Positions 19,366 through 28,368 of a stretch of DNA of 39,819 nt are shown here, piece by piece. The stretch is from positions 1 through 39,819 of the forward strand of contig PKTY01000026.1 of NCBI GenBank assembly GCA_002869725.1, given 5' to 3'. The translations under genes were made by a program, and so were the position numbers. Below the pieces are notes generated by a model, which did no database searches, had not been told where the DNA came from, and worked only from the letters and a program-made list of their open reading frames with translations. This DNA is from Desulfuromonas sp. (lineage in GTDB: Bacteria > Desulfobacterota > Desulfuromonadia > Desulfuromonadales > BM103). Position 1 is the stretch's first letter. Each line of letters begins with the position of its first letter.

Positions 19366-20483
19366 TGACCAACGATTGTAGGGGCACAACGCGCTGTGCC
19401 CCTACGGAATTTCCCTTCGAGCCCGCTGCTGTCGCCCCCTCGCTTCTCGCCTGGTACGGCCGCCAGGGGCGTGACCTCCCATGGCGTGGCACCCGCGACC
19501 CCTACCGGATCTGGCTCTCCGAGATCATGCTGCAGCAGACCACCGTCGCGGCGGTGATCCCCTACTACCAGACGTTTCTGGCCAGCTTTCCGACCATTGA
19601 GAAACTGGCCGCCGCCGGGATCGACGAGGTCCTCGAACTCTGGGCGGGCCTTGGCTACTATTCCCGGGCCCGCAATCTGCACAAGGCTGCGTGTCAGGTC
19701 ATCGAAGTCCACGGCGGAAAGTTTCCCGGCAGCCTGGACGGGCTGCTGGCTCTGCCGGGGGTCGGCCGCTCGACCGCCGGTGCCATTCTCAGTATCGCCT
19801 TCGATCAGCCGGCGCCGATTCTCGACGGCAACGTCCGCCGGGTGCTGGTGCGGCTGTTTGCCTGGCAGCAGGATCCGCGCAGTCGCGAGGCCGAACACCG
19901 GCTCTGGCAATGGGCCGACGAGCTGACCTCGCGGGAGTCCCCCCACGACTATGCCCAGGCGATCATGGACCTCGGCGCCCTGGTCTGCACTCCTCGCCAG
20001 CCCCTCTGCCCGCAATGTCCGTTTCAGGAAATTTGTCAGGCGCAGCAGCTGGGCCTTGTCGAGCATCTGCCGGTCAAACGCCGCAAAAAGGCGGTGCCGA
20101 CCCGCCATCAGGTCGCCCTGTTGCTCAAGGACGGTCAAGGGCGGCTTCTGGTTCGGCAGCGCCCCCTGAGTGGGCTGCTGGGTGGCATGTGGGAGTTCCC
20201 CGGAGTTGAAATCGGCGGGACAGAGACCGCCGAAGCCGCTGCGCTTAGATGCCTCAGAGAACTCGGCCTGTCGGCCGCGCTGCAGCAAATGGCCTGTCTC
20301 CCTCAGCTCTACAGCCACTTCAAGCTCGAGCTGACGGTATTTTATGGCAGGATCGCAGAAACCGGGCGGGTGGCCGAAACAGAAGCGCAATGGCTCGATG
20401 ATTTCGCCCTGGGCTCTCTGCCGCTACACGGCGTGCAGCGCAAGGCTTATCAGCAGCTGTCCAAGGCACAGCCTGTCACGTGA
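19365..20483 (+). CDS. mutY: A/G-specific adenine glycosylase
   Basis: HhH-GPD SEIMLQQTTVAAVIPYY, LPGVGRSTAGAILSIAFDQPAPILDGNVRRVL; Fe-S CTPRQPLCPQCPFQEIC; C-terminal NUDIX-like domain. Confidence 0.96.
   Translation: MTNDCRGTTRCAPTEFPFEPAAVAPSLLAWYGRQGRDLPWRGTRDPYRIWLSEIMLQQTTVAAVIPYYQTFLASFPTIEKLAAAGIDEVLELWAGLGYYSRARNLHKAACQVIEVHGGKFPGSLDGLLALPGVGRSTAGAILSIAFDQPAPILDGNVRRVLVRLFAWQQDPRSREAEHRLWQWADELTSRESPHDYAQAIMDLGALVCTPRQPLCPQCPFQEICQAQQLGLVEHLPVKRRKKAVPTRHQVALLLKDGQGRLLVRQRPLSGLLGGMWEFPGVEIGGTETAEAAALRCLRELGLSAALQQMACLPQLYSHFKLELTVFYGRIAETGRVAETEAQWLDDFALGSLPLHGVQRKAYQQLSKAQPVT
19378..19405. repeat. REP-like perfect palindrome in the 5' end of mutY
   Basis: GTAGGGGCACA (19378-19388) - ACGCGC - TGTGCCCCTAC (19395-19405). 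Confidence 0.85.
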
Positions 20484-20542
20484 AGGCTTTGGGACCTTTG
20501 GGCTTGTCGTGCTGTGCTTTGCCCCCTAGAATGTAACGCGTC

Positions 20543-22639
20543 ATGTCTGATCAGGAAAAGCGCTACCAGCTGATAGCCAGGCAACTCCCCGCAGCCACCG
20601 AAAGTCTGGAGGAGTTGCTCAGGGTGCTAAAGGGCGAATATGGCCTCGATGCCTATACCGCCCGTCAGCGCCTGCTCGGTCCGGGACTGGCCATGTTCGG
20701 GCGTGGCGGACTGAAAAAAACCAGCAAGATCGCCGAACTGCTACATAAATATGGGTTGGCCTGTTGGCTGATCGAGGAGAGCCGGCCCTCTTTTGCTCCC
20801 GACCGGCTGCGCAGCCTCGAGATCAGTCCCGAACGGATTCGGTTCACCTGCAGCAAAAGCCAGGTCGTGCTCGAGAAGGGTGCGGCGGTCGTTGCGGTTC
20901 TCGGCGATATTTCAGGGGAGCTTGGCCACCGCTACTTCAAACGCGCCATGGCCCAGAACACCTACCGGGGGCATGTCTCGGCCGCGGCTCTGCCCCTCAA
21001 GGAGACGCTGCGCGCCATCTACCAGGGGAAGCCGGTCTTCGATTTCTACCTGCGCGATGACGATGGCAAGCTCGCCTGCGGGGTGCGGGTCTTCCCCGGC
21101 AAATTCAACCACACCGGCCTTGGCGAACGGGCCGGCTTGAGCGCGATGCAGAACATCGACACCATGCGCCGCCTTGTTGAAGAATATGCCGGCGACTATC
21201 GGCTCCATACCGACTTCGGCCTCGGTTATCTTCCAGACTGTCCAGTTGATAAAACCGAAGAGCTGAGCCGCCGGGCTAAACCGATTCAGTTCGGTACCAC
21301 CACGACTGCCGGTGCCGCCGAAACCGAGACCTTTCTGCGTGACAACCCCTCGCTGCTTGGCGACAATATCAACAGCCTCACCCGCTATGGTTGGCTGGTG
21401 GCCCAACTGCAAGGGGAAGGCCGCCCGGCAACGACCGGCGAGCCCAGTCCGGTCAGCGTTGCTGCCGGGATAGCCGCGACCGCCTTGGTCGGCCAGCCGG
21501 CGGTGGGGGCGGTTTTGGGCGGAGAGGGCGCCAGGACTCTGCCCGGGGTCGGCGAAGTGGCGGCCGAGATCGAGAGAGCTATCGGTGATGAGCCGCCTCA
21601 AAGCTCGAGCGCCTCTTGCCAAGCCCCCCTTTCGCCATCAGACCTCCCCGCCCCTCCCGATCGTCCACCCAAGCAATTTTCCCTGAAACAACCCCTGGCA
21701 TTTATCGGCAGCGTCGTTGCCGGTCTGTCGGTCTCTTTGCTCGGTGATGGCAGCCAGCTGCTGAGGCTGGCCGGCAAGGGGATCGACAGCGGGTTGGTGC
21801 CGGGAGCGATTGCCATTGCCTGTCTGTGGGGCGGCTTCCATTTCTTTGCCTTGAGGCGACGGGTCGAGAACACCCCGACCAGCAGGATTCGCTCGATCGC
21901 CATGGGTCTGGTCGAAGTGCATGGCCAGGCACGTCGCCAGTACGCCCTGGTTGCCCCCATGACCCAGTCGGCCTGTGTCTGGTTCCGCCTGCGCAAGTAT
22001 CGCAAGGACCATCGCAACAACTGGCGCAAAACTAAAGAGGTCGACAGCAGCCATGTGCCGTTTCTGATCGATGACGGCACCGGCAAAGTGACGGTGGCTC
22101 CGAGCCGGGCTTCGGTCAAGGCCAAGATTCGTCGGACCGGTTACCCGGGAGATGGGGCACTGACCTTCACAGCCTTTAGCGGACGGACCGGTGAAAACGA
22201 GAAGTGGATCGAAGACCTGATCTACGAGGGAACTTCCCTCTATGTGCTCGGTTATGCGCAACCCCTGCGCAGCGACCGGCCAAGCCTGCGCCAACGGACC
22301 ATGGAGCGGCTGCGGCAACTCAAGCTTGACCGCAATGCCCTGCATCGCTACGATGCCAATGGTGACGGTCGGATCGACGAGGATGAGTGGGAGACGGCAC
22401 GGGCCGACGCCGAGCAGCAGGCCTTGCGCGAGCACCTGGGTGCAAACCGTGAGCGCCGTCGTCAGGAGGAGCATGTGGTGATCAGCCACGCTCCACAGCG
22501 CGGTCTTCCCTTCGTGATTGCCGAAACGGTCTCCGAGGCCGACCTGGTTCGCAAGTACGCATGGATCAGTTTGCCGCTGCTGGTTATCGGTGCCGGAGCG
22601 GCAGCTTTGGCGCTTTACCGGTTCCTGCAACTTCTGTAA
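20543..22639 (+). CDS. Large membrane protein with GIDE (E3 ubiquitin ligase-like) domain and an EF-hand
   Basis: Region RSIAMGLVEVHGQARRQYALVAPMTQSACVWFRLRKYRK...VDSSHVPFLIDDGTGKVTVAPSRA resembles the bacterial GIDE domain; DANGDGRIDEDE EF-hand loop; hydrophobic segments in mid region and at the C-terminus; next to lemA. Confidence 0.7.
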   Translation: MSDQEKRYQLIARQLPAATESLEELLRVLKGEYGLDAYTARQRLLGPGLAMFGRGGLKKTSKIAELLHKYGLACWLIEESRPSFAPDRLRSLEISPERIRFTCSKSQVVLEKGAAVVAVLGDISGELGHRYFKRAMAQNTYRGHVSAAALPLKETLRAIYQGKPVFDFYLRDDDGKLACGVRVFPGKFNHTGLGERAGLSAMQNIDTMRRLVEEYAGDYRLHTDFGLGYLPDCPVDKTEELSRRAKPIQFGTTTTAGAAETETFLRDNPSLLGDNINSLTRYGWLVAQLQGEGRPATTGEPSPVSVAAGIAATALVGQPAVGAVLGGEGARTLPGVGEVAAEIERAIGDEPPQSSSASCQAPLSPSDLPAPPDRPPKQFSLKQPLAFIGSVVAGLSVSLLGDGSQLLRLAGKGIDSGLVPGAIAIACLWGGFHFFALRRRVENTPTSRIRSIAMGLVEVHGQARRQYALVAPMTQSACVWFRLRKYRKDHRNNWRKTKEVDSSHVPFLIDDGTGKVTVAPSRASVKAKIRRTGYPGDGALTFTAFSGRTGENEKWIEDLIYEGTSLYVLGYAQPLRSDRPSLRQRTMERLRQLKLDRNALHRYDANGDGRIDEDEWETARADAEQQALREHLGANRERRRQEEHVVISHAPQRGLPFVIAETVSEADLVRKYAWISLPLLVIGAGAAALALYRFLQLL

Positions 22640-22673
22640 GAGTTGCACTCACCAACATTGGAGGAGCTCTATC

Positions 22674-23243
22674 ATGACGGGATGGATTGTTCTCGGAGTG
22701 CTGGTCCTGATTATGGCCGTTCTGACCATCTATGTGATCGTCGTCTACAACGGTCTGGTTGCACTCAAAAACAACATCGAGCGCAACTGGAGCAATATCG
22801 ACGTGCTGCTCAAGCAGCGCTTCGATGAACTGCCCAAGCTGATCAAGGTCTGTGAAGGCTACATGCAGCATGAACAAAAGACCCTCGAAGCGGTGATCAA
22901 GGCGCGCTCGATGGTCAACCAGGCTCGCAGCGACGAACAGAAGATGCAGGCCCAGAACATGCTCACCGACACCCTCAAGTCTCTGTTTATGGTGGTAGAG
23001 CGCTATCCGGAACTCAAGGCCGACAAGGGCTTCCAGCAGCTCAGCTACCGGATTACCGAACTGGAGGACCAGATCGCCGACCGTCGCGAGTTCCTCAACG
23101 AATCGGTCAACATCTACAATATCCGTATCGAGCAGTTCCCCGACGTAATTATCGCCCGCCTCTTTAACTTCATGCACCGTACCCTTTGGCAGATAGAACC
23201 CGAGCATCGCCAGGACGTCAAGGTCGAGTTTCAGCATACCTGA
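22674..23243 (+). CDS. lemA: LemA family protein
   Basis: VVYNGLVALKNNIERNWSNIDVLLKQRFDELPKLIKVCEGYMQHEQKTLEAVIKARS...NIYNIRIEQFPDVIIARLFNF. Confidence 0.94.
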   Translation: MTGWIVLGVLVLIMAVLTIYVIVVYNGLVALKNNIERNWSNIDVLLKQRFDELPKLIKVCEGYMQHEQKTLEAVIKARSMVNQARSDEQKMQAQNMLTDTLKSLFMVVERYPELKADKGFQQLSYRITELEDQIADRREFLNESVNIYNIRIEQFPDVIIARLFNFMHRTLWQIEPEHRQDVKVEFQHT

Positions 23244-23270
23244 AGCCTTGTGACGGAAGTTTAGCAGTTG

Positions 23271-23310
23271 GCAAAGCCTCGCGGGATACGTTAACCTCAC
23301 GGGGCTTTGC
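23271..23310 (+). terminator. Hairpin between lemA and livH
   Basis: GCAAAGCCTCGCGGG ... CCTCACGGGGCTTTGC imperfect 15-bp stem with wobble pairs, followed by TTTGCC. Confidence 0.6.
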
Positions 23311-23354
23311 TTTGCCGACCAGGATGGGACAATGTCCTGTCCGATCATGGGACG

Positions 23355-24224
23355 ATGTCGACTCAGGATCTTCTACAATTCATCTTTGCCGGGCTGACTG
23401 GAGGAGCGATCTATGCCTTGATCGCTCTCGGTTTCTGTGTGGTGCACAACACCATGGGGATCGTTAATTTCGCTCAGGTCGACTTCGTCTCCCTCGGTGG
23501 GATGCTCCTCTATTCGGCGCTGTTCAGCCTCGGACTGGCAATGCCGTTGGCTCTGTTGGGGGCTGTCCTTGGCGTGGTGATGGTGGCGATGCTGGTCGAG
23601 CGCATCGGCATCCGCCCGGCACGTAGCAGCGACCCGCTGGTGCTGATTTTTCTGACCATCGGTCTGTCGATCATCCTGCGAGGGATGATGGCACTGATTT
23701 GGGGGAAGACCCGCATGGGTGTGCCGCCGCTGGCCGGAGAGGAGCCGCTGCGCCTGCTCGGGGCAGCGCTGATGCCTCAAACGGTGTGGATTCTGATGCT
23801 GACCGGATTGGCCATCGGCGTACTGGCCTGGTTCTATCGCAAGACCCGACTCGGTCTGTCGATGCGGGCGGTGGCGACCAACCCGGCGGCGGCGGCGGTG
23901 GTCGGTCTGCCGGTCGGGCGGGTACGGATGTGGACCTTCGGTCTTGCCGGTGGCCTCGGTGGTCTGGCCGGGGTGCTGGTGACGCCGATCACCACCCTCA
24001 GTCACGACGTCGGGGTTCTGCTCGGACTCAAGGGCTTTGCCGCTGCCATTCTCGGCGGATTCGGCTCCCTGCCCGGGGCGATCCTCGGCGGGCTTGGGCT
24101 GGGGCTGCTGGAATCTTTATCGGCCGGTTATATCAGCAGTGCCTACAAGGATGTCTGTGCCTTTGTGGTTCTGCTGCTGGTGCTGTTTGTGCGTCCCCAG
24201 GGGTTGCTGGGGAAATCGACCTGA
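23355..24224 (+). CDS. livH: Branched-chain amino acid-type ABC transporter permease (LivH)
   Basis: LLQFIFAGLTGGAIYALIALGFCVVHNTMGIVNFAQVDFVSLGGML; ...ILGGFGSLPGAILGGLGLGLLES. Confidence 0.92.
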   Translation: MSTQDLLQFIFAGLTGGAIYALIALGFCVVHNTMGIVNFAQVDFVSLGGMLLYSALFSLGLAMPLALLGAVLGVVMVAMLVERIGIRPARSSDPLVLIFLTIGLSIILRGMMALIWGKTRMGVPPLAGEEPLRLLGAALMPQTVWILMLTGLAIGVLAWFYRKTRLGLSMRAVATNPAAAAVVGLPVGRVRMWTFGLAGGLGGLAGVLVTPITTLSHDVGVLLGLKGFAAAILGGFGSLPGAILGGLGLGLLESLSAGYISSAYKDVCAFVVLLLVLFVRPQGLLGKST

Positions 24225-24261
24225 AATTGGGAATATTTGCTGACAAGTGAAGAACGAGACG

Positions 24262-26079
24262 ATGAATAAGAAGCTGCTGATGGGGAACGAGGCGATTGCC
24301 CAAGGTTTGATAGAGGCCGGCTGTCAGCTGGCCACCGCCTACCCGGGAACGCCTTCTACCGAAGTTCTGCAAGCGGTGATCGACAATCGTGATGAAGCCG
24401 TTGATCCCCTGCATATTGAGTGGTCGGTCAACGAAAAGGTTGCCTTCGAGGTCGCTTTGGCCGGCAGTTACACCGGCAAGCGTGCCGCCACGGTTATGAA
24501 GCAGGTCGGACTCAATGTAGCGGCCGATCCCTTCATGCGCACCGCCTATCTCGGCGTCAAGGGGGGGATGCTGACCATTGTCGCCGACGATCCGGGACCG
24601 CACAGCTCTCAGAACGAGCAGGATACCCGGCTGTTCTGTCTGCAGGGGAGGGTGCCGATCCTCGATCCGGCCAGTCCGGCCGAAGCCCGCCAGCTGGTCC
24701 CTCTGGCTTTCGAGCTGTCGGAAAAATATGAGTTAAACATGGTGCTGCGGCCGACCACCCGCATCTGCCACTCGCGGCAGAATGTGGTGCCGGCCCAGCC
24801 TGAGACCCACGGACGTACCGCGGATTTTCAGAGAGACCCGACCCGCTGGGCGGCCACCCCGGCCTTTTTGCCGGCCCTCCATCGCAAGCTCAACGAAAAA
24901 CTGGCACAGATTGCCAGGGAGCCGGCCGTTCAACCGCGGCTGATTGCCGGAAACGGCAGCAAGCCGCGCACCGCTCTGGTCGCTTCCGGGATCGTCTATG
25001 GTCATCTCGTCGATCTGCTGACTGATCTCGACCTGCATGGCAAGGTCGATCTTTTTCAGGTGGTGATGCCCTACCCCCTGAACCCGGAGTTCATCGCCAG
25101 GCTTCAGGCCGACTACGATCGGCTGCTGATCCTTGAAGAGACCTACCCGGTGATCGAGCTGCAGCTGGGCCACCCCGGCGCGGTCGGCAAGCAGAGTGGT
25201 CTGGTGCCACGCGAGGGGGAGCTGACTCCGGACGTGGTCCACCAGGCACTGGCCCTCTTCCTTGGTCTGGAGCCTCCCGCCGAGAGTCCTGCAGAACGAC
25301 GGGGCCAGCGGCCTTCCCTCTGCCCGGGCTGCCCCCACCGGGCGGCCTTCTACAGCATCAAGCAGACCTTTCCCCAGGGGATTTTCCCCTCCGACATCGG
25401 CTGCTACACTCTCGGGATGAACCTCGGAGCGGTCAACACCGTGCACTGCATGGGGGCCTGCATCAGCCAGGGGGCCGGTTTTTACCAGGCTTATCTGCAG
25501 GATGGCGAAGTGCCGCCGATTGTGGTTACCATCGGCGATTCGACTTTTTTCCATTCAGGGATTCCGGCCCTGATCAACGCGGTGATTCAGCAGGCGCGAA
25601 TCATCGTGGTGATCCTCGACAATGCCACCACCGCCATGACCGGTGGTCAGCCGGTCCCCCACATGGGAGTGGCTGCCGGCGGCGCGGCAACCCGGGCGGT
25701 GGCTATCGAACCGTTGGTCAAGGCCTGCGGTGTCGATTTTGTCGAGGTCTGTGATCCCTATGATCAGCAACGCTTCATGACGCTTCTGCGACAGGCTGAC
25801 CAACATGCCCGCAGCCCGGAGGGTGGCGTTGCCGTGCTGATTTCGCGCCATGGCTGTATCATGGAGCCGGCCGTCCGCCAGGGACAAACACGATGGAAGG
25901 TGTCGATCGACGAGCGCTGTGTCGGTTGCCGCAAATGTGTTGATGCCTTCGAGTGCCCGGCGCTGAAGATGGACGACCAAAACAGTGTGGCTGTGGTCGA
26001 TCAGGACCGTTGCGTCGGCTGCGGCACCTGCCTGCCGGTCTGTCCGGTCGCAGCCATTGTCAAGGAGGAGAGCCGGTGA
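24262..26079 (+). CDS. iorA: Indolepyruvate ferredoxin oxidoreductase subunit alpha
   Basis: LLMGNEAIAQGLIEAGCQLATAYPGTPSTEVL; LCPGCPHRAAFYSIKQ; TPP-binding GDSTFFHSGIPAL; C-terminal CVGCRKC...CVGCGTCLPVCPV ferredoxin domain. Confidence 0.95.
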   Translation: MNKKLLMGNEAIAQGLIEAGCQLATAYPGTPSTEVLQAVIDNRDEAVDPLHIEWSVNEKVAFEVALAGSYTGKRAATVMKQVGLNVAADPFMRTAYLGVKGGMLTIVADDPGPHSSQNEQDTRLFCLQGRVPILDPASPAEARQLVPLAFELSEKYELNMVLRPTTRICHSRQNVVPAQPETHGRTADFQRDPTRWAATPAFLPALHRKLNEKLAQIAREPAVQPRLIAGNGSKPRTALVASGIVYGHLVDLLTDLDLHGKVDLFQVVMPYPLNPEFIARLQADYDRLLILEETYPVIELQLGHPGAVGKQSGLVPREGELTPDVVHQALALFLGLEPPAESPAERRGQRPSLCPGCPHRAAFYSIKQTFPQGIFPSDIGCYTLGMNLGAVNTVHCMGACISQGAGFYQAYLQDGEVPPIVVTIGDSTFFHSGIPALINAVIQQARIIVVILDNATTAMTGGQPVPHMGVAAGGAATRAVAIEPLVKACGVDFVEVCDPYDQQRFMTLLRQADQHARSPEGGVAVLISRHGCIMEPAVRQGQTRWKVSIDERCVGCRKCVDAFECPALKMDDQNSVAVVDQDRCVGCGTCLPVCPVAAIVKEESR

Positions 26080-26615
26080 AGCAGCAAATTATCGTTAGCG
26101 GTATCGGTGGCCAGGGGGTGCTGTTTCTGACCCGGGTCGTCGCCCAGGCCGGTGTGTTGCGCGGTCTGCCGGTGCTGACCGCCGAAACCCACGGCATGGC
26201 TCAGCGTGGCGGCACCGTGTTGTCGACCATCAAGGTCGGCAATTTTGCCAGCCCGTTGATCCGTACCGGGCAGGCCGATGTCGGCCTGCTGTTGTGGGAG
26301 GCCAACCTGTCGGTGCATCGCCCCCTGCTCAAGGAGAATGGGCGATTGCTGATCAATGCCGCTCAGGACGGTGAGGGGGAGAGGATCGATGCGGCCGGGC
26401 TGGCCAGAGATCTGGGGAATGCAGTCCTTGCCAACCTGGTCCTGCTCGGGTTGGCGGTGCACAAGCAGGCGCTGTTCTGTCTGGCTGAGGAGTGCGAGGC
26501 AGCGATCAGGGAGCTGGCTCCCGCCAGGTTTGTCGACCAGAACCTGGCGGCCTTCCGGCTCGGTCTCGACCCTTGCCATTCAAGCCATTGCCAGGAGCTT
26601 GCGGAGCGCGAATGA
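26076..26615 (+). CDS. iorB: Indolepyruvate ferredoxin oxidoreductase subunit beta (GTG start)
   Basis: KQQIIVSGIGGQGVLFLTRVVAQAGVLRGLPVLTAETHGMAQRGGTVLSTIKVG; GTGA overlap with iorA. Confidence 0.94.
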   Translation: MKQQIIVSGIGGQGVLFLTRVVAQAGVLRGLPVLTAETHGMAQRGGTVLSTIKVGNFASPLIRTGQADVGLLLWEANLSVHRPLLKENGRLLINAAQDGEGERIDAAGLARDLGNAVLANLVLLGLAVHKQALFCLAEECEAAIRELAPARFVDQNLAAFRLGLDPCHSSHCQELAERE

Positions 26616-27604
26616 CGGCCGGGGAAAAGCTTCTTTATTTTATCGATCTGCACCGGACCGGGTTGACCCTGCTCGGGCTCTCTCTGGTGCTGGCGATCTA
26701 CCCCTGGGTCTACGGCAACCCCTATATCCTCGGTCTGACCAACCTGATCGGCATCTACACCATCGTCGTTCTCGGGCTCAATCTGTTTATCGGCTACGCG
26801 GGCCAGATTTCTCTGGGCCATGCTGCCTTTTTTGCCATCGGTGCCTACGGTTCGGCGCTGCTCTCGACCGGGGTGGGGCTCTGGCCCTGGCCGGCCATGG
26901 GGTTGACCGCTTTGGTCTCGGCCCTGATTGCCCTGCTGGTTGGGATCCCGGCTCTGCGTCTGCACGGCCACTATCTGGCGATGGCAACCCTCGGCTTCAA
27001 TATCGTCATCTACACCATCCTCGTGCAGTGGGACAGCCTGACCGGTGGCCCGAGCGGCTTTGCCGGCATCCCCTCTTTGAGTCTCGGCCCCTGGCGGCTG
27101 GCCAGTGACCTGCAACTGCATTACCTGGTCTGGAGCAGCGCCCTGATCTGCCTGATGCTCGGCCTCAACCTGGTGCGCAGCGGTGTTGGTCGTGGTCTGG
27201 CGGCCCTGGCTGGTGACGAGGTCGCCGCCCGTTGTCTGGGGGTCGATACCCGCAGTGCCAAGATCAAGGTCTTCGTCCTCTCCGCTGTTCTCGCCTCCCT
27301 GGCCGGCAGCCTCTATGCCCACACTTTCGGCTTTGTGAGCCCGGACACCTTCAGCATCTTCGCCTCGGTCGACTTTGTAACCATGGTGGTGGTCGGCGGG
27401 CTCGGTTCGGTCTGGGGGAGCCTGTTCGGGGCTGCCCTGCTGACCTGGCTGCCGGAGTTTGTCGACCTTTTCGAAACCTACAAGGAGATGATCCACGGGT
27501 TGATTCTGGTGCTGGTGTTGCTGTTCCTGCCGCAGGGCCTGGTGACCGGGCTGCTCGACCTGGCCCGGATGCGGCTGGTTCGCTGGAGGCAGAACCGTGC
27601 TTGA
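26612..27604 (+). CDS. livM: Branched-chain amino acid-type ABC transporter permease (LivM)
   Basis: LTNLIGIYTIVVLGLNLFIGYAGQISLGHAAFFAIGAYGSALL; GGLGSVWGSLFGAALLTWLPE. Confidence 0.92.
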   Translation: MTAGEKLLYFIDLHRTGLTLLGLSLVLAIYPWVYGNPYILGLTNLIGIYTIVVLGLNLFIGYAGQISLGHAAFFAIGAYGSALLSTGVGLWPWPAMGLTALVSALIALLVGIPALRLHGHYLAMATLGFNIVIYTILVQWDSLTGGPSGFAGIPSLSLGPWRLASDLQLHYLVWSSALICLMLGLNLVRSGVGRGLAALAGDEVAARCLGVDTRSAKIKVFVLSAVLASLAGSLYAHTFGFVSPDTFSIFASVDFVTMVVVGGLGSVWGSLFGAALLTWLPEFVDLFETYKEMIHGLILVLVLLFLPQGLVTGLLDLARMRLVRWRQNRA

Positions 27605-28361
27605 GGTCAACAGCCTCTGCCGCAACTTCGGTGGCCTGCCGGCGTTGAGCGAGGTCAGTTTTACGGTGCCGAAGGGGTGTGTCACCGCTCTGATCGGCCC
27701 CAACGGGGCGGGCAAGACCACCCTGATCAACTGCATCACCGGCGTCGACCAGGCGGATTCCGGGCGGGTACGGTTTGTCGGAGAGGAGATTTCCAGGTTT
27801 GCCGCCCACCGCGTTGCCAGCCTCGGAATCTCGAGAACATTTCAGAATCTAAGGCTTTTTCCGCGGCTGTCGGTGCTCGACAATGTCCTGTGCGGGTTGA
27901 CCATCGAAGGGGGGCGCAGCATGATTGGCGCCTTGCTGCGCCCCCCCTCCCTGCGTAACCGCGAGAGACGGCTGCGCCTCAAGGCCCTTGCGGCCCTCGA
28001 CCGCTTCAACCTGCTCGAGCTTGCCGACTGGCCGGTGGGGGTTCTGGCCTATGGTGACCGCAAGCGGGTCGAGCTGGCGCGAGCCGTGATCAGTGAACCG
28101 CAGCTGCTGTTGCTCGACGAGCCGGTGGCTGGACTCAACCATCAGGAGACGGCTGCAGTCGCCCGGGAAATCAGGGCGCTGCGGGCCCAAGGTTTCACCC
28201 TGTTGCTGGTCGAGCACGACATGGATCTGGTCATGGGGGTTTCGGACCAGGTGGTGGTCCTCGATGGCGGCCGTTGCATCGCCCGGGGGACGCCGCAGCA
28301 GGTACGTATCAACCCGCTGGTTCTGGAAGCCTATCTTGGGCGGACCAGCGCCACGGCTTGA
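27597..28361 (+). CDS. livG: Branched-chain amino acid-type ABC transporter ATP-binding protein (LivG)
   Basis: Walker A IGPNGAGKTTLINCITG; ISRTFQNLRLFPRLSVLDNV; Walker B QLLLLDEPVAGLN. Confidence 0.93.
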   Translation: MLEVNSLCRNFGGLPALSEVSFTVPKGCVTALIGPNGAGKTTLINCITGVDQADSGRVRFVGEEISRFAAHRVASLGISRTFQNLRLFPRLSVLDNVLCGLTIEGGRSMIGALLRPPSLRNRERRLRLKALAALDRFNLLELADWPVGVLAYGDRKRVELARAVISEPQLLLLDEPVAGLNHQETAAVAREIRALRAQGFTLLLVEHDMDLVMGVSDQVVVLDGGRCIARGTPQQVRINPLVLEAYLGRTSATA

Positions 28362-28368
28362 GGGTCAT

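Noticed and set aside
21638-22648. 336-aa minus-strand ORF opposite the GIDE-like gene
   Set aside because: No motif; the plus strand has conserved domain-like sequence and an EF-hand.
26363-27739. 458-aa minus-strand ORF opposite iorB/livM
   Set aside because: Shadow ORF antisense to well-supported iorB and livM; low-complexity H/Q/P/D-rich sequence.
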